DNA of 64,000 bases from Micrococcus endophyticus (GCF_014205115.1 NZ_JACHMW010000001.1:2294001-2358000); one strand, 5' to 3'. Shown: positions 23,812-32,381, counted from the stretch's first letter. Notes: a model not told the origin generated them from the sequence alone. A program made the numbers and translations.

Positions 23812-24890
23812 TCAGCCGCGCGAGCGGGCCGCGGCCTCGGCGATCGGCGGGACGATGCGCTCGAGCGCGAACGGGATGGACAGCGGGGAGATGGCCGAGA
23901 CGGAGAGGACCTCCTGCTGGTCCACCTGCAGCACGAGCCCGTCCTTCTGCACGGCGGGCAGGGCGCTGAGCAGCGGGTCCGCCTCGATGGCCTCGGCCAC
24001 GGAGTCGTCCAACGCCCAGGAGACGAGCACGTCCGACTCGAGCTCGTCCGCGCGCTCCGGGGACCACGTGAAGAAGAACGCCTGGTCCTGCGGGGAGTTC
24101 GCCGTGACGACGGGCGCCTGCTTCATGCCGAGCGACTCGAGGAAGCGCGGGCGGTTGTCCACGAGGGTGTAGACGCTGATCTGGTCCGCGGCGGTGGGGT
24201 CCACGGTGCCGTAGACGAAGGTGGCGTCCTTGAGGCCGGATGCTTCTGCGCGGCCGCGGCGATCCGGCCCTCCACGTCCTCGACGAGCGCTTCGGCCTCG
24301 GCGTCCTTGCCGAGGGCCTGGCCGATCATCCGGGTGCTCTGCTGCCACGGCGTGCCGAAGGCGGGCACGTCCTCGGGGTAGGCGACGACGGGCGCGATCT
24401 TGGAGAGGCGGTCGTAGTCCTCGCGGGTCAGCCCCGAGTAGGCCGCCAGGATCACGTCCGGGCGGACGGAGGCGACGGCCTCGGCGTCGATGCCCGCGGC
24501 CTCCGACCAGGTGACGGGGCGCTCCGCGCCCTCGACCTTCTCCAGGGCGGCGTCGAACCAGTCCGTGGACTTCTCCGCGTTCCCGCCGAACTCGACCGCG
24601 GCCATGCCCACGGGGACGACGCCGAGGGCGAGCGCCACGTCCTGGTTCACCCAGGAGACCGTGGCCACGCGGGTGGGCGCGGCGGGGATCTCGGTGGTGC
24701 CGTAGACGTGCTCGATCGTGCGGGGGAACGCGGCCGCGTCGCCCGAGGCGGAGGGGGAGCCGTCGGCGGCGGACGACGAGGACGAAGAGCCGCCGCCGGC
24801 GGGGCCGGTGGAGCAGGCCGCGAGCAGCAGGGCGAGGCCGGTGCCGCCGGCGGCCAGGACGGAGCGGCGGGGCAGGGAGGACGGTGCCAT
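23812..24890 (-). pseudogene. Siderophore-binding lipoprotein, frameshifted
   Basis: A periplasmic-binding-protein-type lipoprotein gene split by a one-base shift. The N-terminal part (frame from ATG 24890) has a twin-arginine-like start (LPRRSVLAAGG), a lipobox LLLAAC, a serine-rich linker and the TroA/FepB-like segments TRVATVSWVNQDVALALGVVPVG and VRPDVILAAYSGLTREDYDRL. At about 24234-24243 the sequence leaves frame; the matching C-terminal part (LKDATFVYGTVDP onward to the stop at 23812) continues in another frame. The 1,079-base length is one short of a whole number of codons, and one extra G in the CCGG run would restore QKHPGLKDATF. It is either a real mutation or a base-calling error. 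First gene of the operon. Confidence 0.85.
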
Positions 24891-24952
24891 GGGGAGTGGC
24901 CTTTCGGGCGGGGACGCGGAGGGCGTCCGGCTCGGGGAGCCGCCGGCGGGGA

Positions 24953-25000
24953 TTAGGTCATGCCAGCGTAAGGTAACCCGGGAAGGTTAGGCGAACCTCA
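24953..25000. promoter_or_regulatory. Tandem DtxR/IdeR-like iron boxes
   Basis: 24982-25000 (AGGTTAG-G-CGAACCT core) matches about 14 of 19 positions of the DtxR/IdeR consensus and keeps a perfect AGGTT/AACCT pair. 24953-24971 is a weaker second copy (TTAGGTCA...GCGTAA). On the - strand TTGCGT, 18 bases and TAACCT form a possible promoter overlapping the strong box. They lie 63-110 bases before the binding-protein start, as expected for iron repression of the uptake operon. Confidence 0.65.
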
Positions 25001-25087
25001 GTGTCTGACGCAAGGCGGGGCCGAGGACCGCCCCAGCGCCGCCCGCCGTCGTCGTGCCGCCCCGCGCGGCGGGATACCGTGGTCCCC

Positions 25088-25831
25088 GTGAGCGAGACCC
25101 CCACCCCCTCCCCGCGCCGTGACGGCGCCGCCCGCGGCGCGGACCACCACGCCCGCGTGTCCACGATGTTCGACGCCGTCGCCGAGCGCTACGACCTCAT
25201 GAACACGGTGATGACCTGGGGCCAGGAGCCGCGCCTCGTGCGGCACGCCGTGGCCCGCGCCAACGTCCCCGCGCACGGCCGCGTCCTGGACCTGGCCACC
25301 GGCACCGGCGACCTCGCCTTCGAGGTCCTGAGGCAGCACCCGGACGCCACCGTCGTCGGCGCCGACATCTCCGCCGAGATGATGGAGGTCGGCCGGAAGC
25401 GCGAGGGCGGGGACCGCGTCGAGTGGGTCGTGGCCGACGCCCAGGACCTGCCGTTCGAGGACGCGTCCTTCGACTCGGTCACCCACGGCTACCTGCTGCG
25501 CAACGTGGCGGACATCCCCGCCGCGCTCGCGGAGCAGTTCCGCGTGCTGCGCCCCGGCGGCTGGATGGCCGCCCTGGAGACCTCCCCGCCGCCGGCGAAC
25601 TTCATCCGGCCCTTCTCCACCTTCTACATGCACCAGGTCATGCCGCGGCTCGCCCGCGTCATCACCGACAAGCCCGAGGCCTATGAGTACCTCTCCTCCT
25701 CCACCAAGGCGTTCCACGCCCCCGAGGAGATCGCGGACATGCTCGCCGACGCCGGCTTCGTGAACATCGGCCACGAGACCCACATGTTCGGCACGCTGGC
25801 CACGCACTGGGCCATGAAGCCGGTCGCCTGA
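25088..25831 (+). CDS. menG: Demethylmenaquinone methyltransferase
   Basis: A 247-residue SAM-dependent enzyme that makes the last step of menaquinone synthesis. MFDAVAERYDLMNTVMTWGQEPRLVR is the family's N-terminal signature; VLDLATGTGDLAFEVL is the SAM motif I; FDSVTHGYLLRNVADIPAALAEQFRVLRPGGWMAALETSPP is the UbiE/COQ5 C-terminal signature region. The start is GTG 25088, seven bases after TACCGT (25075-25080), probably leaderless; the frame is open upstream but into the iron-box region. Menaquinone as quinone fits a Gram-positive actinobacterium. Divergent from the iron operon. Confidence 0.93.
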   Translation: MSETPTPSPRRDGAARGADHHARVSTMFDAVAERYDLMNTVMTWGQEPRLVRHAVARANVPAHGRVLDLATGTGDLAFEVLRQHPDATVVGADISAEMMEVGRKREGGDRVEWVVADAQDLPFEDASFDSVTHGYLLRNVADIPAALAEQFRVLRPGGWMAALETSPPPANFIRPFSTFYMHQVMPRLARVITDKPEAYEYLSSSTKAFHAPEEIADMLADAGFVNIGHETHMFGTLATHWAMKPVA

Positions 25832-26090
25832 GCCTGCCCGGACGCCCCGCAGCCCGCCCGGACGCCCCACAGACCGCCCCTGACGCTCATCGCAGACAGC
25901 CTGGGACCACACCTGTGCCCCGCGTAGGATTGACCTGCATCGGCGGGGGTCGCGCGAGCGCCCCCGGTCTCGGCCGGCGCCCGCCCGTCATCCCCCCGCA
26001 GCGGCGCCGCCGGCCCGGCACGAGGCGCCCATCCCCCCGCCGTGTGCCGTCCGAGTGAGCATCGACCGTTTCCCGAACGTGAGGAATCCC
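25832..26090 (+). promoter_or_regulatory. Upstream region of the OmpR-type two-component operon
   Basis: This 259-base gap holds a direct repeat GCCCGGACGCCCC (25836-25848 and 25856-25868), a possible -10 TAGGAT (25926-25931), and a GGGGG/CCCCC hairpin in the presumed leader at about 25944-25965. If that promoter is used, the response regulator message has a leader of roughly 150 bases. No gene was seen. Confidence 0.35.
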
Positions 26091-26855
26091 GTGAGCCGCA
26101 TCCAGAGCACCACCAGCCCGTCGTCCATGGCGGAGCTGAAGAAGGTCCTGCCCGAGCTGTCCCATCCGGACGGCTCGCCGGTGCGCGTGCTCGTGGTGGA
26201 CGACGAGCCGATGATCGCGGACCTGCTGTCCATGGGCCTGTCCCTGTGCGGCTGGGACGTGGTGGTGGCGCACGACGGCGCCTCCGCCGTCGAGCAGGGC
26301 ACCGCCCGCCGCCCCGACCTCGCGATCCTGGACGTCATGCTCCCGGACATGGACGGCCTCGAGGTCCTGGAGCGCCTGCGCGCCCACTGGCCGGAGGTGC
26401 CGGCGATGTTCCTCACCGCGAAGGACGCCACCGAGGACCGCGTGGCCGGCCTCGCCTCCGGCGGCGACGACTACGTCACCAAGCCCTTCTCCATGGAGGA
26501 GGTGCTGATCCGCGCCCACCGCCTCGTCCAGCGCTCCGGCGTGGTCAGCGGCGGCTCCGAGGTGCTCGTGGTCGGCGACCTGGTGATGAACACCCGCACC
26601 CACGAGGTCACTCGCGGCGGCCAGGTCATCGACCTCACCGCCACCCAGTACAACCTCCTGAAGTTCCTCATGGCCAACGTCCGCACGGTGCTGTCCAAGG
26701 AGCGCATCCTGCAGGAGGTCTGGGGCTACGACTTCGGCGGACGGGCCAACATCGTGGAGCTCTACATCTCCTACCTGCGCAAGAAGATCGACGCGGACCG
26801 GGATCCCATGATCCACACCATCCGCGGCGCCGGGTATGTCATCCGCCCCGCCTGA
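26091..26855 (+). CDS. OmpR/PhoP-family response regulator
   Basis: A 254-residue regulator. After a 30-residue N-terminal extension comes the receiver domain (VRVLVVDDEPMIADLL; phospho-acceptor Asp81 in AILDVMLPDMDG; MFLTAKDA; DDYVTKPFSMEEV), then the winged-helix domain (VLSKERILQEVWGYDFGGRANIVELYISYLRKKI and IRGAGYVIRP). GTG 26091 was chosen for the GAGGA site five bases upstream; GTG 26055 is an alternative. The gene overlaps the kinase gene by 20 bases, so they form one operon. The target genes are unknown. Confidence 0.9.
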   Translation: MSRIQSTTSPSSMAELKKVLPELSHPDGSPVRVLVVDDEPMIADLLSMGLSLCGWDVVVAHDGASAVEQGTARRPDLAILDVMLPDMDGLEVLERLRAHWPEVPAMFLTAKDATEDRVAGLASGGDDYVTKPFSMEEVLIRAHRLVQRSGVVSGGSEVLVVGDLVMNTRTHEVTRGGQVIDLTATQYNLLKFLMANVRTVLSKERILQEVWGYDFGGRANIVELYISYLRKKIDADRDPMIHTIRGAGYVIRPA

Positions 26856-28536
26856 CCCGGCGGACGCCTCCTCCGGCCGGGGCGGCCCCCGGCCCCGCCG
26901 GCAGTCCTCCCTGGCCCGGCGCACCGGCGCCGGCGTCGTGGTGATCCTCCTGATCACGCTCACCGCCTTCGCGCTGTTTGCCGGCCACACCACCCGGGCG
27001 CTCACCGCCGAGTCCGCCTCGCGGAACACGACGGCGGCCTGGAGCCGTGCTGCGGAGCAGCTCGCCTCCCTGGAGGCGGGCACCGCCTTCGACGCCGGCG
27101 CCACCGCCGGCGAGCCCCACGTGCCGGGCACGCTCGGCCAGCGCGAGGGGACGGTGGTGGCCCTCGTCTCGCCGGCGGACCTGGAGGATCACCAGGCCGG
27201 CACGCTCCGTGGCCACCGGGTCGGCAGGGCCGGCGAATCCGTGCCCCTGGACGCGCGGCAGTCCCACGAGATCATCCACGCGATCCGGGGCGAGCCGATC
27301 GGGGCGCCCGTGGACGCGGAGGTGTCCGGCGAGGGCTACCGGTTCAAGGCCCTGCCCATGACGTCGCCGGGGCCCTGGGTGGGGGCGGACCAGCTCCTCG
27401 TGGTGGGCGTGCCCACGGGCGCGCTGACGGAGATCTCCCGCCGCGGCCTGCTGATGGTGGTCCTCGGGCTGTCCCTCACCGTCGTCGTCACCGCGCTGGC
27501 CGTCTTCCTGTGGCTGCGCCGCGGGCTCGCCCCCCTGGGCGAGGTGGCGGCCATGGCCGAGCGGGTGGCGGGGATGGACCTCGCCCACACCGGCATCGAC
27601 CGCCGGCAGACGCGCATGCCGAAGCGGCTCCTGCAGGGCCCGGACGAGGTGGTCATGGTGGCCGAGGCGATGGACCGGTTCACGGGCGCCGTGGAGGACG
27701 CGCTGGAGGAGCGGCGTCGCCAGGAGCAGCAGCTGCGGTCGTTCATCGCGGACGCCTCCCACGAGCTGCGGACCCCGCTGGCCTCGGTGCGCGGCTACGC
27801 CGAGATGATCGCCATGACGGAGGACCTCTCGGAGACGGGGCGGCGCTCCCTGGACCGGGTGCTGCACCAGGCCGGCCGGATGTCCGCGCTCGTGGACGAC
27901 ATGCTCCTCCTCGAGCGCCTCGAGTCGGTCTCCCGCGGCCGCGCCGTGGGCCTGGCGCCCTCCGGGGAGGTCCCGGCCGCGGACCCGGTGGACCTGCCCG
28001 AGGTGCTGCTCGAGGCCGTGGTGGACGCGCGCGCGGCCTGGCCGGACCACCAGTGGGTGCTGGACCTGCCGGAGACACTCGGCGAGGAGGGCCAGGGGTG
28101 CGTCACCGGCGACCCGGCTCAGCTCGCCCGGCTGGTGGGCAACCTGCTCTCCAACGGGGCCAAGCACACGCCCGCGGGCACCACGGTCACCGCCTCCCTG
28201 CGGATCGGCCGCCCGCTCCCGCACCAGGTGGTGGTCAGCGTCCACGACGACGGCGGCGGCATCCCCGCCGAGCAGCGTGAGCGGCTCTTCGAGCGGTTCG
28301 AGCGTGGGGCGAGCGCGGGCGGCCCGGGGCGGGAGCCGTCCACGGGCCTGGGCCTGGCGATCGTCCGCTCGATCGCCCGCAGCCACGGTGGCGAGGCCTC
28401 GGTGGTGTCCGAGGCCGGGTGGACGCGCTTCGACGTCGTGTTGCCGTGCGCCCGCTGGACCGCGCGGGCCCAGGCCGAGGCCGCGGGGCGCGGCGGGCCC
28501 GAGGCCCCCGAGGGGACCGGCGCCCCCCGGGAATAG
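26836..28536 (+). CDS. HAMP-containing sensor histidine kinase
   Basis: A 566-residue membrane kinase. Membrane segments are at about 32-57 and 195-220, bracketing an extracellular sensor of about 140 residues; a HAMP domain follows (FLWLRRGLAPLGEVAAMAERV). The H-box is FIADASHELRTPLASVRGYAE with His309; the ATPase domain has the N-box LLSNGAKHTPAGT and G-boxes VHDDGGGIP and STGLGLAIV. The layout is that of the MprB/TcrY group of actinobacterial kinases. It phosphorylates the regulator encoded just upstream. The tail is alanine/glycine-rich. Confidence 0.92.
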   Translation: MSSAPPDPADASSGRGGPRPRRQSSLARRTGAGVVVILLITLTAFALFAGHTTRALTAESASRNTTAAWSRAAEQLASLEAGTAFDAGATAGEPHVPGTLGQREGTVVALVSPADLEDHQAGTLRGHRVGRAGESVPLDARQSHEIIHAIRGEPIGAPVDAEVSGEGYRFKALPMTSPGPWVGADQLLVVGVPTGALTEISRRGLLMVVLGLSLTVVVTALAVFLWLRRGLAPLGEVAAMAERVAGMDLAHTGIDRRQTRMPKRLLQGPDEVVMVAEAMDRFTGAVEDALEERRRQEQQLRSFIADASHELRTPLASVRGYAEMIAMTEDLSETGRRSLDRVLHQAGRMSALVDDMLLLERLESVSRGRAVGLAPSGEVPAADPVDLPEVLLEAVVDARAAWPDHQWVLDLPETLGEEGQGCVTGDPAQLARLVGNLLSNGAKHTPAGTTVTASLRIGRPLPHQVVVSVHDDGGGIPAEQRERLFERFERGASAGGPGREPSTGLGLAIVRSIARSHGGEASVVSEAGWTRFDVVLPCARWTARAQAEAAGRGGPEAPEGTGAPRE

Positions 28537-28555
28537 CGCCCCGCCGCGCGTCGTT

Positions 28556-28564
28556 GTTTCAAAC
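28556..28564. promoter_or_regulatory. GTTTCAAAC palindrome abutting a start codon
   Basis: A nine-base GTTT-c-AAAC inverted repeat ends at the base before the ATG of the LLM oxidoreductase gene, inside a 20-base AT-rich patch that also shows TTGTT/AACAA outer arms. A MarR- or TetR-type operator is possible. Confidence 0.3.
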
Positions 28565-29650
28565 ATGAACAAAGATGCCCAGCCCAGCACCGAGCTGCTC
28601 TCCTCCATCCCCGAGGGCCACGTGGAGTTCGGCCTCCACACCTTCGGCGACGTCACCCTGGACGCCGAGGGCCGCCGCCTGAGCCACCCCGAGGTGCTGC
28701 GCGACGTCGTCGCCGAGGGCGTCCTCGCGGACCAGGCGGGCGTGGACGTGATCGGCATCGGTGAGCACCACCGGCCGGACTACGCCGTGTCCAACCCGGA
28801 GATGGTCCTCGCCGCGATCGGCGCCCGGACCGAGCGGATCAAGCTCATCTCCGCCGTCACCGTGCTCTCCTCGGACGACCCGGTGCGCGTCTACCAGGCC
28901 TTCGCCACCCTCGACGGCGTCACGGGCGGCCGCGCCGAGGTCTCGCTGGGCCGCGGCTCGTTCATCGAGTCCTTCCCCCTGTTCGGCCACGACCTCAAGG
29001 ACTACGAGCGCCTCTACGAGGAGAAGCTCGACCTGTTCATGAAGCTGCGCACCGAGGAGCCCGTCTCCTGGACCGGCACCGTCCGCGCGCCGCTGGAGCG
29101 CCAGTCCGTGTTCCCGACGACGGCCCACGAGCACGGCCTGCCCGCCTGGGTGGCCGTGGGCGGCTCCCCGCAGTCCGTGGTCCGCGCCGCCTCGCACGGC
29201 GCCGGGCTCGAGCTCGCCATCATCGGCGGCGCCCCGCGCCGCTTCGCCCCCTACGCCGACCTGTTCCGCCGCGAGGTCGCCGAGCGCGGGCTCGAGCCCC
29301 GCCGCGTGGCCGTCCACGTGCACGGCTTCGTGGCGGACACGGACGAGGAGGCCATGGAGCTCTACTACCCGCACTGGGAGGCAGCGTTCACCAAGCTCGC
29401 GCGCGAGCGCGGCGGCCCCCTGCCCACCCCGGAGCAGTTCCGCCAGGAGGCCGTGCACGGCGCCCAGCACATCGGCTCCCCGGAGACCGTGGCGCGGCGC
29501 GTGGCGGACACCGTGCGGGCGATCGGCGCCAGCCGCTTCGGCCTGAAGTACAGCAACGCCACGCTGCCGCACGGGCCCATGATGCGCAGCATCGAGCTCT
29601 ACGGCTCCCGCGTGATCCCGCTGGTGCGGGACATGCTCTCCGAGGGCTGA
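28565..29650 (+). CDS. LLM-class flavin-dependent oxidoreductase
   Basis: A 361-residue bacterial-luciferase-like TIM barrel. HVEFGLHTFGDV at the start, VLADQAGVDVIGIGEHHRPDYAVSNPEMVLAAIGARTERIKL, VYQAFATLDGVTGGRAEVSLGRGSFIESFPLFG and LPAWVAVGGSPQSVVRAASHG are the family's flavin-binding strands and loops. It uses reduced FMN supplied by a partner or F420; the substrate is unknown. The ATG 28565 (MNKDAQPS) sits 28 bases after the kinase stop in an AT-rich patch. A GC hairpin downstream separates it from lysG. Confidence 0.88.
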   Translation: MNKDAQPSTELLSSIPEGHVEFGLHTFGDVTLDAEGRRLSHPEVLRDVVAEGVLADQAGVDVIGIGEHHRPDYAVSNPEMVLAAIGARTERIKLISAVTVLSSDDPVRVYQAFATLDGVTGGRAEVSLGRGSFIESFPLFGHDLKDYERLYEEKLDLFMKLRTEEPVSWTGTVRAPLERQSVFPTTAHEHGLPAWVAVGGSPQSVVRAASHGAGLELAIIGGAPRRFAPYADLFRREVAERGLEPRRVAVHVHGFVADTDEEAMELYYPHWEAAFTKLARERGGPLPTPEQFRQEAVHGAQHIGSPETVARRVADTVRAIGASRFGLKYSNATLPHGPMMRSIELYGSRVIPLVRDMLSEG

Positions 29651-29811
29651 GGCCCCGACGACGGCGCGGCCGACGGCGTCGCCGCAAGCAGCAGGTGCAC
29701 ACCGAGCCCGTGCGCCGCGACACGCACACCACCCACACCGCCGGCGCGCACCGTGACCACGACGTGCACCGCACGGATGCCCCCGCGCCGCCGTCGCTGA
29801 CGGCGCGACCC

Positions 29812-29842
29812 CGCGGCCCCCACCCTCGAGGCGGGGGCCGCG
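29812..29842. terminator. Bidirectional hairpin terminator
   Basis: Perfect 10-base arms CGCGGCCCCC (29812-29821) and GGGGGCCGCG (29833-29842) around an 11-base loop, between the convergent LLM and lysG genes. The remaining 160 bases after the LLM stop show nothing gene-like. Confidence 0.65.
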
Positions 29843-29874
29843 CCGTGTCCGGGGGTCCGGGGGCCGTCCGGGGC

Positions 29875-30774
29875 TCAGTCGGCGGCGTCGGCCACCGACG
29901 GCGCGGCGCGCAGCACCGCGTCCGTGAGCCGGTCCAGCGCGGCCGTCCCCGCGGACCAGCGCTGCCAGTGCAGGGTCAGGTCCACGGTCCCGAGCGAGGG
30001 CACCGGCTCGAGGTCCGGGTGCCGGCCCTCGAGGACGCCGGGCGGGAGCTGGGCCGAGGGCAGCATGCCCCAGCCCAGCCCCAGCTCGACGGCGCGCAGG
30101 TAGGACTGCACCGAGGGCACGAGGTGGTGCGGCGGGTCGAAGGCGGCGCGGCCCCGGGCGGCGCGGCGCAGCACCGTGCGCTGCAGGCCGTCGCGGAGGC
30201 CGTAGTCCACCCGGGGCAGGGCGGCGAGGTCGAGCCGGCCGCGCTCGTCCCGGTGCATCTCCAGCAGGAAGGACGCGCACACCGCGTGGTAGCGCATCGT
30301 GCCCAGCGGGGTGGAGGTGCAGCCGGACACGGGCGTCGGGTCGTCCGTGACGGCGGCGACCACGGTGCCGTCCCGCAGCAGGGCCGCGGTGTGCTCCTGG
30401 TCCTCGGTGCGCAGCTGCAGGACGACGTCGTCCCACGTCGCCGCCTCGCGCAGCACCGGGTCCCACCACGTGTCCAGGGAGTCGGCGTTGATCGCCACGC
30501 GCACCGGGACGCGGCCGCCGTCGCCCCGGCCGAGCGAGGCGAGGGCCTCCTCCTCGAGGGCGAGGGTCTGCCGGGCCAGGCGGAGCATGCGCTCCCCGGC
30601 GGGGGTCGGGCGCACGGGCACGGTGCGGGCCAGGAGCACCTGGCCCACCTGCCGCTCGAGGGCCTTGACGCGCTGGGAGAAGGCCGAGCCGGAGATCCGC
30701 AGGGCGTCCGCCGCGGCGTCGAAGGTGCCGTGGTCCACGGCGGAGACGAGGGCGCGCAGGTGGTCCGAGTTCAC
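29875..30774 (-). CDS. lysG: LysR-family regulator, LysG/ArgP type
   Basis: A 299-residue transcription activator. The N-terminal helix-turn-helix (LRALVSAVDHGTFDAAADALRISGSAFSQRVKALERQVGQVLLAR) has the SGSAFSQRVKALE run typical of ArgP/LysG, and the rest is the periplasmic-binding-like effector domain. In Corynebacterium LysG binds lysine, arginine or histidine and switches on lysE. Here it is divergent from a lysE-type gene, which supports the same role. The start is GTG 30774 (read as MNSDHLRAL). Confidence 0.9.
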   Translation of the reverse strand: MNSDHLRALVSAVDHGTFDAAADALRISGSAFSQRVKALERQVGQVLLARTVPVRPTPAGERMLRLARQTLALEEEALASLGRGDGGRVPVRVAINADSLDTWWDPVLREAATWDDVVLQLRTEDQEHTAALLRDGTVVAAVTDDPTPVSGCTSTPLGTMRYHAVCASFLLEMHRDERGRLDLAALPRVDYGLRDGLQRTVLRRAARGRAAFDPPHHLVPSVQSYLRAVELGLGWGMLPSAQLPPGVLEGRHPDLEPVPSLGTVDLTLHWQRWSAGTAALDRLTDAVLRAAPSVADAAD

Positions 30775-30798
30775 GCCGTCCAGGGTAGTCCGGGATGA

Positions 30799-30824
30799 TG
30801 AAGGATCCCTTCAGATCCTGAAGG
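30799..30824. promoter_or_regulatory. LysG operator candidate in the lysG-lysE gap
   Basis: TGAAGG-atc-CCTTCA (30799-30813) and CCTTCAG-atc-CTGAAGG (30808-30824) are two overlapping perfect inverted repeats built from three half-sites. This is the sort of array a LysR-type tetramer binds. The lysE -10 TATCCT lies at 30858-30863, six bases before its GTG. Confidence 0.5.
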
Positions 30825-30869
30825 ACATCGCGATGGTGCGGACCTGCCAACGGTTCCTATCCTCTCCCG

Positions 30870-31799
30870 GTGACCATCTTCGCCACCGGCTTCCTGACCT
30901 ACCTCGCCCTCATCGTCGCGATCGGCGCCCAGACGCTGTTCCTGCTGCGCCAGATCGTCCGCCGCGACCGCGTGTGGACGGTCCTGATCGTGTGCTTCGT
31001 GGGCGACGTGGCCCTGCTCGCCCTCGGCGCCGCGGGGATCGGCATGGTGGCCGAACGGTGGCCGTGGCTCGTCACCGCCCTCACCGTGGCCGGCGTGGTC
31101 TACCTCGCGTGGTTCGCCGCGGGCGCGCTGCGCTCGGCCGTGCGCGGGCAGCGCACGCTCGCCGCGGCCGCCGAGGCCGAGGGCCCCGCGGTCGGCCTCA
31201 CCGACGGCGAGATCGCCGCGCTCACCGGCGAGCTGCCCCTGATCGACCCGGCCACCGGCCGCCTCTCCGCCGACTTCACCGGGCGCACCGCCGAGGGCCG
31301 CGCAGTGCCGGTGGGGGCCGGCGTCGGGACGGGGCATGGCCATGACCCCCTCGGAGACGAGTCCCGCACAGTCGGGGGTATACCCGTGGGTAACCCCCGA
31401 CTGTGCGGGACTCGTCCGGGGGAGCGGGGTGCTGACGGCAGGTCCGGCGGCGTGGCCGTGAAGCAGCGGGTGCAGCCGCGCCGCGTGGTGCTGAGCGCCC
31501 CGCAGACGCCGCTGCCGCGGATCGTGCTGCTCGCCCTGTCCGTCTCCTTCTTCAACCCCCACGCGATCCTGGACACCGTGGTGATGATGGGCACCTTCGC
31601 CCAGACCTACGGCCCCGGGAAGTGGGTGTACGTGGGCGGCGCCGTGGCGGCCTCGCTCGTGTGGTTCACCGTGCTCGGCTGGGGCGGCACCCGGCTCGCG
31701 CCGTACATGAACACGCCGCGCACCTGGCGGATCGTGGACGCCGCCGTGGGCGTGCTCATGCTGGTGATCGCCGCCAAGGTTGGACTCACGCTCCTCTGA
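30870..31799 (+). CDS. lysE: LysE/ArgO-family basic amino acid exporter
   Basis: A 309-residue membrane protein that exports lysine and/or arginine. The N-terminal half (FLTYLALIVAIGAQTLFLLRQ, then FVGDVALLALGAAGIG) and the C-terminal half (IVLLALSVSFFNPHAILDTVVMMG, with the conserved FFNPHA) match the family, giving about six membrane segments. Family members are usually near 200-240 residues; here a hydrophilic central loop of about 110 residues (roughly 95-210) is expanded and includes the translation of a 61-base palindrome. The start is GTG 30870 with TATCCT six bases upstream, so probably leaderless. Confidence 0.9.
   Translation: MTIFATGFLTYLALIVAIGAQTLFLLRQIVRRDRVWTVLIVCFVGDVALLALGAAGIGMVAERWPWLVTALTVAGVVYLAWFAAGALRSAVRGQRTLAAAAEAEGPAVGLTDGEIAALTGELPLIDPATGRLSADFTGRTAEGRAVPVGAGVGTGHGHDPLGDESRTVGGIPVGNPRLCGTRPGERGADGRSGGVAVKQRVQPRRVVLSAPQTPLPRIVLLALSVSFFNPHAILDTVVMMGTFAQTYGPGKWVYVGGAVAASLVWFTVLGWGGTRLAPYMNTPRTWRIVDAAVGVLMLVIAAKVGLTLL
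31356..31416. repeat. 61-base near-perfect palindrome inside lysE
   Basis: Arms 31356-31379 and 31393-31416 are perfect 24-base complements; after a one-base bulge the stem continues as TACCC/GGGTA (31381-31385, 31388-31392). The element is read through in frame and encodes part of the cytoplasmic loop between the two halves of LysE (DESRTVGGIP...GNPRLCGTRP). Confidence 0.9.
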
Positions 31800-31822
31800 G
31801 CCGGACGGGAGAGGATGGAGCC

Positions 31823-32368
31823 ATGAGTCCTTCCCCGTCCGGCTCCGTCCCCTCCTCGTCCTCCGTCTCCGCCGAGTCCCGTGGGATGGGTGCCGCCGCG
31901 CCCGGCCAGGCCGCCGTCCCCGGTGAGACCGGCGCCGCTGCGGCGGCCGAGACCATCCGCGTGTCCGCCGTCGTGCTGGCCCGCCCGGACCGTCGCGTGC
32001 TCACCGTCCGCAAGGCCGGCACCACCATGTTCATGTTCCCCGGCGGCAAGCACCTGCCAGGCGAGGACCCGCTGGACACCGCCGTCCGCGAGGTGGCCGA
32101 GGAGACCGGGCTGCGCCTGCGCCCCGACGAGCTCACCCGCCTGGGCGCGTGGGACACCGACGCCGCCAACGAGCCCGGCGCCGCCCTCCACTCCGAGGTG
32201 TTCGCGCTGTGGCGGCCCGTCGCCCGGCACGAGACGCCTGCGCCCACCGACGAGATCGTCGAGCTGCACTGGATGGACCCCGCCGCTCCGGCCGCGCCCG
32301 CCGGCCACCAGGTGGCCCCGCTGCTGGTGGCGGTGCTGGCCGCCGTCGCGAAGAACCCGCCGTTCTGA
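31823..32368 (+). CDS. NUDIX hydrolase
   Basis: A 181-residue protein with a 45-residue serine/alanine-rich start. The Nudix box is complete: GKHLPGEDPLDTAVREVAEETGL fits G-x5-E-x7-R-E-x2-E-E-x-G. RVSAVVLARPDRRVLTVRKAGTTMFMFPGG precedes it. It should hydrolyse a nucleoside diphosphate linked to another moiety; the substrate is unknown. The ATG 31823 follows GGAGAGGATGGAG. It lies 23 bases after lysE and may be co-transcribed. Confidence 0.87.
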   Translation: MSPSPSGSVPSSSSVSAESRGMGAAAPGQAAVPGETGAAAAAETIRVSAVVLARPDRRVLTVRKAGTTMFMFPGGKHLPGEDPLDTAVREVAEETGLRLRPDELTRLGAWDTDAANEPGAALHSEVFALWRPVARHETPAPTDEIVELHWMDPAAPAAPAGHQVAPLLVAVLAAVAKNPPF

Positions 32369-32381
32369 GGCCCCACCCCAC

